This document shows, in pieces, positions 33,898 to 44,956 of a stretch of DNA of 64,000 nucleotides. This DNA comes from Ustilaginoidea virens. Lineage: Eukaryota; Ascomycota; Sordariomycetes; Hypocreales; Clavicipitaceae. The stretch lies in the NCBI RefSeq assembly GCF_000687475.1, contig NC_057316.1:5208001-5272000 (forward strand), given 5' to 3'. The translations under genes and the position numbers were made by a program. Position 1 is the first letter of the stretch. Each line of letters opens with the position of its first letter. The notes under the pieces were generated by a model, which ran no database searches, was not told the DNA's origin, and saw only the letters and a list, made by a program, of their open reading frames with translations.

Positions 33898-36723
33898 TCA
33901 GGTGTAAACACCTTTCATCTTGTCTCTAAACGCTAAAAATTCTTGCAGACGACCTTGGTGCTCCTCGCATTCCTTCATCCATCGTCCATGTACGTCGTTA
34001 TCCTGCTGAACCCAGTTGTAATACTCTTGTAATTCCCCGCCTCCACGAGTCCCCAGAAAACCGTATCCCTTGCTTGCCCGCATATCAGCGATGAGAGACT
34101 TTCTAGTGGCGAAATGGTCAACGACCTGGCCGTTGAAGGAATCCCACAATGTTAAGTAATGGCCAAACTCAGTGAGGTACTTGGCCCAGGAGGCTGCAGT
34201 CGGTGTCATTCCTTCAACTGCAAGTGCAGGTGGTGGCCGGGGTGCCACTGGAGCGGCGGGAAATGCCAGAGGTTGTGTTCTTGGCAAGGTTACAGGAGGA
34301 ACATCCGAGGCCTTGCTGTCAAACGGCAAGTTATCCTTCAGGCCGCCCAATGACGCCAGTCCTTCCCCTTGCTGAGAAAAGGGTGCCACGTTTTTCAACT
34401 CTGCAAAGGTAGTTCTGAACTCGTCGCTGTCTTCCGACCCGGCAGCATTGGAATACAGAGGAATATCAGCCGGTCGCGGCGCTGCTGTGCCCTGAGACAT
34501 CCCGTCTAGGTTGCCAGCACGCCATTCTGGCCGGGACGGTTCGACAGGTATGTTCCGCACTGATTGAGCCTGAGCCTCCTCAGCAGCAGAAGGCTGGCAT
34601 GATGAATCAATGTCCATGGCTTGCGGACCGTCTGTTGCTGTTGGACCCGGTGGTGCATTTGCATTCCTCCCGCGCCACTCGTAGCTGTCCTCGTCGCTGC
34701 TGACCTCCTCAACTGCTACAGCTGTTGCTCCGGTAGCCTTTGTCCTACTCCTCTTGGAGTTGCCACGACTGCTGGCACGTGTCGGCGAAGCTGACGGGGC
34801 AGGCGCTTGCTGAGGAACAAATGTCTGTGGGCCGAACTTGTCACTCCATCCTTGGGGATTGAAACCGCTCTCGGCCTGTGTGGCGTTGGAGGCAGTATTA
34901 GCACTATAATCGCTGCGCATGACAGGATGCCGGGTGCGCCGAGGTTGGTAAGGGCGGCCGCTGGGAGATTGTCCTCTACCCACATTTGCATCGGTTTCTT
35001 CTGTGCAAGCTCTGAACTGCCAGGTATTAGGGTCCTGGTCTTTGACAAAATTCGTGTTTATATCATCCAAGCTGCTCTTTGTAAAGCCATGACCTCCAGA
35101 TGTCGTGCCTGAGTGGCTGAAAATGTCATCATCAACTGGGATGCTAAATCTGTCATTTTGATGTCCATTAGCCAACTGCGCATATGGTGACGTACACCGA
35201 GGTGGGTTGAGAAAAGCTTCAAATCTCTTCCCTTCACTAAAAAGTGGAAGTGCATCTCTGTTTCTGATGATTTCGTTCAGAATATTGGTCTGTTGTCGCT
35301 CAAAGCAAAAGGAGGTGGCGCTACCACACAGTATCCCACTGGGGCGGCGGTCCTGATCAACGCTTGTTGTCGAACCGTCAAGGGGCGCATTTTCATGTAA
35401 CTGTTTCGTGTCTTGAACTGAAGGATAGGTTTTGCACGAAGAAGCGACAGACTCGTAAGAATAGTTTTGGCTTCGAGGTTTGTCATACATTGAAGGTCCG
35501 TCTCCGTTAATAGCTGCTGCCGTCCGTTAGTACTCGGTTATCTTGGCGTGGCAAACGGACCCTCTCGAATGACTCACTCTTAGGATCTGTGGTAGATGCC
35601 GACTTTGTTTGGTAAGAAGCTCGATTGACCGCTGGTCCAGACTCGGCACCGGGTCTCGATGAGTTTGCGGTATATGGAGGCACCTCTTGGTCTGCCCGGT
35701 GCGTCTGACCATCGCCTTGCACAGGCCTCTCGGTGTTACGATCGCTGCTTGCTGGGTTTGGATTACCGGGAAAGCCGGAGCTTTGCTGCTGGTCCTCTGC
35801 GCATGACTTTTGGTCAGCTTGGTTATTTTTTACTTGTTGATGTGGTGAGGCCTTATCAGCGCTCCACAGCATCAAGCTTTTCCCATTGCGCTTTTTGACT
35901 CACCCTGATGGGTATCGAAGGAAGGCTTCTTGTCTCTAAACTGACTCAGAGGATCGGGCATGGGTTTCTGACCAGGACGGAAAGGGGGAGGAGGAGGTAC
36001 GTCCCTTCGCTCGGTGCTTGAGTAATTCTGCCTGGTTACAGGGGGCTCGTCGCCAGGCACGGTTGAGCGAGGATAGTACCCGGACTTCCTAGAGCCGAAA
36101 GATGCTTCTGCTCGTTGTCTAGCGGATTCGGTGCGCGGGGGTTGTCGAGGCGGTGGAGGAGGAGGTTCGGATGATCGCGGCTCTCGCTGGGAGTGCTTGC
36201 GCATATTCTCAAAGGCCTTGGCAGCGTTCTTTTTAGCTTCTGGATCTAGACCATGTGTTTGTTTTGCTGTAGGTGGGACGCCAGTCGAGAATCTCGTCTG
36301 CCACCGTTGCGCACCAGACTGCTGAGCGTTTTTCGCCGGAGTCGTCCGGCGAGGCGGCGTCGGGAACTGAGCGCCGGCGTTTGCCCAAGGATTGCCCCTT
36401 ACGCCAGATGCGCCAGGGCCTCGGGCAGCAGATCGCCCAAGAGTCGTATCATACTTTGCTTTTTCTGTCGGATCCGAGAGAACTTCATGTGCGGCCTGGA
36501 TAATCTGAAACTTGGCGTTGACTTCTTGTTCCCGACCCGGGTTTCTGTCGGGATGGTACTTTAAAGCTGTACGCCATTGTCAATTCATGCTTTCCTTGGA
36601 AAAAAGACTGCAAGACTCGGGGGCGGCCGTCCTACCCAGCTTTCGGAACTGCTTCTTAATGTCGTTGATTTCTGCATCTCGAGGCAGCTCGAGGTCATCA
36701 TAATAGTCCCTTTGGACTGCCAT
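33898..36723 (-). CDS. J-domain (Hsp40-type) protein with long disordered tail
   Basis: Exons 36723-36636, 36566-35904, 35796-35578 and 35513-33898 join in frame to 861 residues. The N-terminal J domain reads DYYDDLELPRDAEINDIKKQ, then KYHPDRNPGREQEVNAKFQ with the HPD triad at residues 34-36, then HEVLSDPTEKAKYD. The HPD loop stimulates Hsp70 ATPase activity in this family. The first join restores FRKLALKYHPD. About 750 polar residues follow, rich in Pro, Ser, Gln and Arg, without a Gly/Phe or zinc domain, so it is a type III J-protein. A short conserved-looking C-terminal segment (SWAKYLTEFGHYLTLWDSFN to the end) looks helical. The acceptor of exon 4 is a NAGNAG, so one extra Ala codon is possible. 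The client and location are unknown. Confidence 0.9.
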
Positions 36724-38234
36724 GGCATCCGGACTCGACTAACTGTCCGCCACGGGAGATGGGAGACTTTTATACTTTTGGGTGCTCGAGAGATAAGCCC
36801 CCAATCAGCATGTAAGTTATTATGTGATCGGCTAGATTGTTGGGTCGTTTGGTAGGGGAAAAAAAAAAAGAAAAGAAGAAGAAGTTGTCGTCTATCGGTC
36901 TGCAAAAACAAGCGAGGTTCCAATCTATCGAGCTGTCTATCAGAGAGCAGCCGTCTGAAGAATCAGCCAAGTCCATGGAGAGGTAGAAAGGATGACAGGA
37001 GCCACCCACCTGGTTGACTCTCGAATGCAAACGGAGATTAATCTCCCGACACGTAAACTGATCGGGTTGATATCAGCCTCGTGGGTTGCGCTCTGGGATG
37101 CTAAGGGCCAGTGAGGTTTGGCAGCAAGATTCAATAAAACATCATGAGTAACGAAACGGCAGCAATGATATAATGGCCGATGCTCGGACTCTGGGGCCTC
37201 TCGACTCCGTTTGTTTGTAGGCTCAGCCAGCCGCCTGTGAAAAAGCTGCCTTGAGACAAGATGGCTACGTGAAAGAAGTCATGGTCCCCGCGGTGACGAA
37301 ATGCCAGGCACCACTGGGGTAACCAGACGTGCGCCTACCTCACTAAAGGTGTCAACTGTACGGAGTGCTCCGGGTGCCTTGCGTCCATTAGACCAACGTT
37401 GCATCCTGCTACACCTGCCTCAGGTTGTGTCTGGTCTACTCGGGACTCGGATGTAAGGACCTAAGCATCGTCTTGCGCGGTCTCTGTTTTAACGTAGCAG
37501 GAGAATGCTCGCAATGTTTTCTTCTACCAAAGATCTTATTTCGGCCATCAATTGGTTATTCAATTATACCGAGAAAAAATCACTAAATTAGGTAGGTACA
37601 TGTAGCTACTAGGTACCTGGGCGCCTACCTCTTTCTAGGCACTTAAATAGCCGTGCATGGAGCCATTAAACGTATGCTCGAGGTACTTCCTACCTGGTTA
37701 AGAACATTTGAAGCTTAAGGCTGTGTCAAGTCAATACATCATATCTACCCTATTACCCAAAGTGGGAACGCGAGTAGGAGCCGTCTGGTTTAAGACATAG
37801 TCCCAGATAAGAGCACGCATGATTCCCAGTACGCCGACTCCAAAGCCTTGTCATGGTGTGCGCAGAAGCTCATTCAGCGAGTGGCCTGATTCCCACGGGT
37901 ATATCGTACGAAGCAGACGGAATATCCCCCCAAGAGTAAAACGCCCTCCGCAAGAACTACCAGTAGTGGTGAGATAGACAAGAGCCAGTAGCCCCAAAGC
38001 ACCGGTGAATCCGTGATACTGCATGCAAAACACTGTCCCTACTCGGTCCCGTCACTTCACGGGCGACTTGTGCATCTGACTTGATAGGGGGAGACTCCAT
38101 CACCTCCGGATCCGACACGAATCGGGGATACTCTCTACCCATGAGGAAAGGTGTTTGACTGCTGAGCTTTGGGGGGCGGGGGGAAAGGGTTCGGCTGCAT
38201 CAACGCGGTGGCCCATCGCCATTGCACTTTTTCT
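36724..38234. other. Intergenic region upstream of the J-protein gene
   Basis: This 1.5 kb stretch holds the J-protein promoter and the CUE gene 3' flank. It has TAGGTACC-type words near 37592-37630 and a TACGGAGTGCTCCG palindrome at 37358-37372. No gene is supported. Confidence 0.5.
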
Positions 38235-38916
38235 TCACTCCTCTCGCATCGCCTTCTCGGCTGCAATCTTGGCCTCCATCTTTCTCCTCGCCGCCAGAAT
38301 CATGTCGTCCCGCCGCTTCTGCAGCGCGGATTGCCTCTCCTCCCGGCTGGAGCTCCAGCCCTTTGCCCCGGCAGATTCTTCTTGGCCCCCATCGTCAAGC
38401 TTGCTCGTCAGGTTATATCGCGTGATCAAGTCCGGCTGCGACGGCTTATCGGCCGCTCTGCTGGTGGCAGAGACTGCGCTCGCTCCAAGGGATGCAGACT
38501 GGCCGGGCGGAGGAGGCGGCTGGAAAGTAATGGGGGGCTAGTGCAAGATGCCGGGTTAGTTAGCACGGGGGACTCGTTCCTTGGACTCGAGACCCGAGGT
38601 GCGCCCAGCAGCACTGACGCGTGAGGGGATGAAGTTCGGGACGTACCGTTTCCAAGCGGCCGGCGAGAATGCGCTCCGTCGTGTTCTGGATGCTCCCCCC
38701 GTTGCGTTGGAGATCCCACAAGAGGGTCCGTCGGTCCGTCTGAGGGAACATTTGTTGGATTCGCTCCACGGCTGCCTCCCGTGAGCGTCGCACGTCTTCG
38801 GGAGATCTGGACGACCGAGACGCTTGACTTCGCGAGAAGAATAGGTAGCGGATGATCAACCCCGACAAAAGAAGGAGTCCTGCCAAGTATGGCAGAGAGA
38901 TTTGCTCGTTGGCCAT
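38235..38916 (-). CDS. CUE-domain membrane protein (Cue1/Cue4-like)
   Basis: Exons 38916-38647 and 38537-38235 join in frame to 190 residues. A single hydrophobic segment near the N-terminus (LPYLAGLLLLSGLIIRYLFF) is followed by a CUE domain, with SREAAVERIQQMFPQTDRRT and LLWDLQRNGGSIQNTTERIL. The tail has PDLITRYNLTSKL and a charged helix ending AARRKMEAKIAAEKAMREE. This order matches yeast Cue1, which tethers and activates Ubc7 at the ER for ER-associated degradation. The tail would be the Ubc7-binding region by analogy, which is inference. A GGC triplet repeat lies just upstream of the ATG (38940-38969). Confidence 0.87.
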
Positions 38917-40015
38917 GTGTCGGTCTGCTGAGCCCCCGATCGGCGGCGGCGGCGGCGGCGGCGGCGGCGTCAGCAGCGAGATGATGTCTTTCTGTATCGA
39001 AGGTTGACCAAGCCGTCGATGCAAGTCTAGGTGGCGAACAGGCGAACAGGCGAACAGGCGAACAGGCGAGAACAGGCGAATAGGCGAATAGGCGAATAGG
39101 GGACCCCGTCGCCGTCCAGGCACTTACCGAGCCACAACTCCTGTTGCAACAAACAAACGACAGTACCCCGTGCTCCGTACGGCCTGCCCTTTTCTTGTCC
39201 CAAGATTTTTCTCTCCCTCGCACCCTTTATATTCTCTTTTATTTTCTTGTTTCAAATGATTGATAGTTAGGTGGATACGTGACTCTGCGTGTTCGGTGAC
39301 GGGGAGCGGAGAGCATATCAGATGTTGCTGGTATCAAGTCCCAGAGCTCCCAGCCTGCTCAGTGGTGGAACCTCGGGCTATTACCGCCGACAAAACAGGG
39401 TTCGCAACCCAACCCTGTAGCAGAGACATGATTGGTCCGTCCATCGTCACTTATCATGAAAGTCAAGAGATTCGCTCTTGGCCGCAAGCGCAACCAAGAA
39501 ATATGTAAGTGCAGAAAACCAAAACCAACTAAAAATAAAAAAATGGGCAGGGAATCGAGGCAGGAACCATGCCTCCCTTTTCTTGCGCACTGTCGTGTCA
39601 TAGGAAGCAAGAGGCGGTGCCTACACAGGGCTTCGGTAACAAAAACAAATCACAGGCTGAGATCTTGTTCCATTGACTACAAAATCAACAACCGATAAGA
39701 GTCTCACATGGCATCAAGTACAGCATGTAATGGCAAGTAGCGGCAAGTAGCGGTGGGGCGCGTTTGATTTTCTTTCTCATGCCAAAAGTGCATTCCTCTG
39801 TCACAGAAAAGTCCTGTACTGCTCCTGCGCATCCAAACGCCCCTTGGCCACCGAGACAAAAGTCCAGATTGCATTAACCGACCTTGGGTCACCCGCACCC
39901 ATGTTGGTTCAAGTCCAGTAAGCCCGAACAGCCACAGATGAAGCAAGATTGCAACACTATCGCCTTGAATCCGCTCATTCTCCCTTCCTTGCTGCTCGCT
40001 GCTCGCTGCTCGACG
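38917..40015. other. CUE gene promoter and NOT2 3' flank
   Basis: The stretch holds a GGC repeat (38940-38969), the octamer repeat (39033-39098), a TGCTCCGTAC word (39170-39182) and a tRNA B-box-like GGTTCAAGTCC near 39904-39914. No gene is supported. Confidence 0.5.
39033..39098. repeat. Octamer tandem repeat (GGCGAACA)n(GGCGAATA)n
   Basis: Four copies of GGCGAACA, one expanded copy and three copies of GGCGAATA lie about 120-180 bases upstream of the CUE gene start codon, probably in the promoter or leader. Confidence 0.9.
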
Positions 40016-42431
40016 TTACGGTATCGTAGGCGCTTGACTTAACGTGGTATCCAGGTCACCGTAGAACAGGTTCAGTTCTCGCTAACGGCAAGGGAAAAAG
40101 AAAGATGCAGCATGTTAGTAGTGAGGAGGATAGTGACAATTGGATTGCTCTCATTCATACCCTGTCTTTTCGCCATTGATCAATGTCCCAAACGATATAA
40201 AAGCCCCGCTCGTGATTGGGGCTCAAAATCTGAGGCGTCATGTGCTCGTCTTTGGTGAGCCATATTTGGTGTTTCTTGTGCCACCTCCAGTTGCGGGAAT
40301 GCCTGCAAAGAGTCGTCAAGTTCAACCCGCCCGATAGCACACCAGTCCCTGCAACAGGATGTCGATGTACTTACAGTTCCGCCGCAGCCATTTGCTGTTT
40401 GGCATCTGCTGGAAAGCTGTAGAAGATCCAGAAGAGCGTGTCATCGTTGAAGTTTTGAATCTTGCTTTCAAAAGGCTGGACATTGGTTACGTTGTAGCAA
40501 TCAGGTAGCCGTACTCTGTGTCCATTGACTGTCGGCCGCGGAGGAGCGTCATCAAACAAGGAATACACTTGCGTTGAGATCAGGCTGCATCTGTTAGCAA
40601 CGTTGCAGCACATCTCCAGCCAGGTAACGGGCAGCTTACTCCTGCGAGTTGGTATCAAGTCCCATTGACGAGGGGTCCATGCCAACCACCATTGCGTGGT
40701 AGTCCGGATAGTTGTTCATCAGTGTCCGCAATCCCTTGATCCCCCATTTATCCACAGGAGCCATCCCAGCGAGAGGGTCCACCGCCTCTGGGGCTTGTGA
40801 TTCCTTTTCGTCCCTCAGCTTCGCAGACGCCTCATCGTTCCCTATGGCCCCTAGTACGCTTGAACTTGTGCCATCCACAGTTCTTGGCTTGCCGAGCCCA
40901 ATATCCCTCAGCGTAGACTTTTGCCTGTTTTCCTCATCCGCTCCCAGCCGCTTCTGATCTTGGACACGCGTCGTCGAACCTGTTCACGTTAGCGAACCCT
41001 GAGCAACCAGGCGCAGAGGGTTTGGGAAAAGATAGATTGTAGCGCACCAATTCCGGGCGGTGACCGTGCATCGCTTGCGCGGCTATTAGCCGATAGCGCG
41101 TTCAGCAGACCGTTCCCCCTATGCATGATGGACGCGCCGTGTTGAGATTTGAATGCTAGTGACATCAAGTTGCCACTTCGGTCTGATGCCAAGTCTGCAT
41201 TTCCACTTCTATTTAATGGGGGAAAGTCATCTACACTGCTGGGTTGCCCTTGAGGGGCGGAGGCCAGGTTGCTTTGATTCCCGAAACGGAACGACCCCTG
41301 ATTTGATGGTAGACGAGACGACGGTGCAGAAAACAGGTCTTCTTGGCCACCTTGCTGAGACGATACCGGAGTTGACTGATTTCGCTGCACAGGGCCACTC
41401 AGGCTTCGAGAGCCTCCAGACGACCACATGGATGCCGGATTGGCATTGTTAGATTGTGAGTTATTTGAAAGTGATGGAAATTCGCTGTGTTACACTGTTA
41501 GTACTCGGCGCCATCAGATGCGGGCAATTCATGCGTTGTGTTCATAATAAAAGATGCCAAGCGCGATATCAGCAGCGACAGAGTGTTCCTTGACCGCGGC
41601 AGCATAACCTAGAATCGCTGGTTTCGGACGCAAGAGCTTTGGTCCCGCCGTTTTGCTTGTGTTGACCTTGGTCACGGTGAAGTACTCGGATCATGTCATA
41701 AAACAAGGGTACTGCAAAGATCCAAGTGTCGAGAATGGCTATGTGTGAGGGAAGAGCGTGGTGAATGATGAAGTGAACAGTGCACTCAGGGCTAGTACGT
41801 ACGACAGATCCAACGGAGTGGCAGGTTGCGACCCGCTCAGGCTCTGCGCAAAACTGACATTTCCTCCTAATTGACGGGTTTGGTTTTGGAAGCCAACACC
41901 ACCCATGGGCACATTGCCGCCAAAGGCCCAGCCTGATCCATTATTCGCTGTTTCCTCCGACGCAAATCAATCAGTCTGCAGGTCTGAAGCGGTTGGGATC
42001 GCGTCGCATGGCAGGTCTCGGTGCTCATACCTATCTTCCCGTTCGGCAGCCGATTCGAAACCGCTCGCCCTGGTTGTTGAGATTGTTGTTGGCCACCAAA
42101 GTTGACAGGCATGCCCCTAAGAGATTGCGGCACTGTCCCTGTGGTTGGAGAAGACACATTAGCCTTAGTCTTTGATTTGCAAGAATCCCCGCGGTGCAAT
42201 TTCTTTTCTTTTCTTTTCTTTTCTTTCTTTCTTTCTTTTTTTTTCATTTTTTTTCTCGAGAACAATGCCAGCACGACTGCGACAGACTGATTTTCCTCCT
42301 CGCCTGGTTCCAATAAAAGCACCTTGTGAGGTCAATGACTCCGATCAGATTTGAGCGGTTCCACTTTCGTCTAGTTTACCGTTACGACGTGTCCGACAGT
42401 CTGAGAGTTGAGCAGAACGCCTACGGGACAT
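40016..42431 (-). CDS. NOT2: CCR4-NOT complex subunit NOT2
   Basis: Eight exons (42431-42380, 42138-42031, 41947-41803, 41484-41048, 40979-40640, 40584-40375, 40302-40161, 40081-40016) join in frame to 499 residues. NOT2 is a core structural subunit of the CCR4-NOT deadenylation and transcription complex. The N-terminal half is disordered and rich in Gly, Asn, Gln and Ser, with LPNGKIANNGSGWAFGG and LDLSEFPSLSNN at exon joins. The C-terminal NOT2/3/5 domain begins DKWGIKGLRTLMNNYPD and includes LISTQVYSLFDDAPPRP and AELHSRNWRWHKKHQIWLT. It ends FYIVWDIDQWRKDRRELNLF. Intron 3 (41485-41802) is 318 bases, the longest in the window. The short first exon encodes MSRRRSAQLSDCRTRRN. Confidence 0.93.
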
Positions 42432-43005
42432 GGTGCCAAGGCTTGTGATGAAGCACGGTGATGCGTCCGAGCCGATGTGACTTTCCGACCGACAGAGTGT
42501 GGGGGGGTATGGGTTTTGTCGACGCAGCGAGGTGATCGAAGGTCAAGAGAACGATGGGAGACTTGGGTTTGCCCTACCTGGCCGGTTCATCATGTCTCCT
42601 GGTCGCGTGGAGCCGATGGTAAAATTCGAGTCGCGGGTCGTGTTGGAAGAATGCGCAGCGATCCGATCTCGCGCTTCGTGTCTTGGGCGGCCGGCTCTGT
42701 TCGCTCGAGAATCCAGAGATAGGCTCTCGGTGATGCAACTTCTGCTGGTCTGATATCCAGCAGGCTAACGAGGCTAAACCCATGAAGTTGGCTGCTTCGG
42801 ATTCAAGTGGGTCCGTGCCGAAGGCTGCACTGCAGCCAATCATGCGCACGAAAACCAAGGCTGACAACGACATGCCATTGAACAAACCACAAGTAAAACC
42901 AGCTCCCAAACATTGACATTGGCAGACCTCCCGTTGCGCCAGATTTTCACGCTCAATTTTGGTACCGTTTTCATCTTTGTTTCTTCTTCTTCTTCTTCTT
43001 CTTCT
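42432..43005. other. NOT2 promoter and CobW gene 3' flank
   Basis: A TTC triplet repeat lies at about 42980-43005, directly next to the CobW stop codon. No gene is supported. Confidence 0.5.
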
Positions 43006-44543
43006 TCACCTCACTGCACGTTCAAAACTACGCACAAAATCGTGCTCTACGAGACCTCTGCCTATGAAGATGATTTTGCCCTGGTCTGGTTGCGTCTCAC
43101 CTGTTTGGGGAGGATCAACGAGCTCGAACACTTCCCTCACGCCCTGCAGCATCTTGGCGCTCCCGTCTTGCAAAATAACACGGCCCTTGGATCGGTGAAT
43201 TTCAAAATCTCCTCCTTCGTCCTCCGGTAATTTGCTGTCCCACAGGACAGAACGCAGCCATTTGTCTATGTCTTGCACTTTGTCATGACGTACGCGCGGA
43301 ACCGGTATGGATATGGTTGAAATCGTCTGTTCAGTTAGTTCAACCTGGTGTGGATTTCGGGTATCAAAACGGCCTAAACGGGATTCAAACTCGCAACCAG
43401 AAGAAAAAAAGAAAAAAAAAAAAGAGGAGGATGAGGGGAGGGGAGGAAAGCTGCTCCTGGGTACTCACAGGATCCAGATGACTATGACCTTTGAGCCTCT
43501 CCTCTTCCTCGTTAAACTGGTCGTAAGCATGCAAGTCGAGTAAGAAGCCTTGCAGCTGAGGAACCACACTCTTCTCCGTGATGTGGAGCTTTGCCAAACC
43601 ATTGATGAACCGAATACGAGCCTTGACCCTCTGAAGCTCATCCTCAGTAACCAGGTCTGCTTTATTGATGACGATGACATCGGCATGGGATATCTGGACA
43701 TGCGCGGTTGTCATGAGCGGGCCATGGTTGTCATGGTCCCCCTGGCCTTGCACTTGCACTTGCCCAGAGGGGTCGTCCAAGCTGCGCAGAATATTCTTGG
43801 CGTCAACCAGAGTGACTATTCCGTCCAGATAGATCGTGCTGCCCAGACCATCATCTACCCAAAACAGCGGCGCGATGTTTCCTGGATCAGCCAAGCCCGT
43901 CGTCTCCAGCAAGATGTAGTCGAAGGCGCCTTTCTTCTGCATCAGAGACTCGATGGCATTGACCCCGGTATCCCTGAAGGCGTTAGTCTGAGACGTCAAA
44001 TATACGGGGATTTCATAGATGGTCCTTACTTGACCGAGCAGCAAATGCATCCATTCCCCACATCCAACCACTCCTCTACTCTATCGTCCCCCTGATTGAC
44101 GGTGAGTGACTTCTCAATGTCAAGGGCTACCGCAAGGTCAGACGTGGTGACCTACGGGGCAGTGCGACGGGACAAGGGGCTGGCCTTACAATCTCCAAAC
44201 TCTGTACTCGAGGTCAAATTCCGAACGCTTTAGCATAATCTTCTCACCCAGCAGGATGGGGACGGGGACGGCTGCGCGCAACATGCCATTCATTATCACG
44301 GCAATTCTCTTGCCATGTTGAGCGGTAAGGATGTGATTCAGCAAGGTTGTTTTGCCAGCTCCCAAGTACCCTGGGCAAGCAAGTCAGCTAAATGACGAGG
44401 TTGACGTCTTGGTGCGAGGAGGGCATGTACCGACCTGTGACGATGGTAATGGGCACTTTGACAGCAACGTCATCATCAGCATCTATTTGCACCTGGCCCT
44501 CGATGTCAACCAGTTCTGGAGGGACATCGGTATCGAGGTCCAT
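43006..44543 (-). CDS. CobW/ZNG1-type GTPase (zinc chaperone family)
   Basis: Predicted exons 44543-44435, 44370-44287, 44201-44190, 44126-44030, 43973-43469 and 43326-43006 join in frame to 375 residues. The G3E GTPase core has the P loop GYLGAGKT (37-44), the metal-binding motif GCICC (Cys95, 97, 98), [13 protein letters not shown] and VINKADLV. A short CobW C-terminal domain ends [10 protein letters not shown]. Eukaryotic members transfer zinc to methionine aminopeptidase; applying that here is inference. The third exon is only 12 bases and encodes the conserved EFGD that follows IMN. The donor before it (44286) is GC if the canonical IMN-EFGD join is kept. A GT donor at 44247 would insert 13 residues instead. 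The gene is divergent from MOB3. Confidence 0.9.
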
Positions 44544-44956
44544 TGCAAGCCGGCATATAGCCTTTCAGCATCCGAACGAGTGGCGAGAGCAGGACCGAAA
44601 CAGAGCGCGGCAAATCAGGCGGTTTCGGCGACCAGACAGTAGCTGAAGTGCTGGTCCAAAGGCATTGACTCTGGAATCCAAAAGATGCCAGGTTCAATTG
44701 GCGCAAAGGGCTTGTACGGAGGAGTTCGGAGGAGTACGGAGTTACTCCGTAGAACGTGCGTGGGCCAAAGGCTGGCGCCCCGCCAAGAGCCGCGTGTACC
44801 CACCGCTGGGCCCCTGACCAATGCCATCTGACCAATGCCATGCATCCATCAGGTACCCAAGCTTCAAGCTTGCTTCTGCCTTGGCTCGCGCATCAACATC
44901 TCGTCTCCCTCGCATCCTTCCTCATCAGGTGCGTCGTCCTTCATCCCCCATCAGCC
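44544..44956. promoter_or_regulatory. Divergent CobW-MOB3 promoter with CGGAG cluster
   Basis: The two start codons are 413 bases apart, facing outward. At 44714-44751 there are three direct CGGAG words and one inverted CTCCG, so two of them form a near-palindrome. CGG triplets are the half-sites recognised by Zn2Cys6 regulators, so a binding site is possible but not shown. Confidence 0.55.

Noticed and set aside
39840..39935. Possible tRNA with a GGTTCAAGTCC B box
   Set aside because: The sequence upstream does not form a matching acceptor stem, and no proper A box lies at the right distance.
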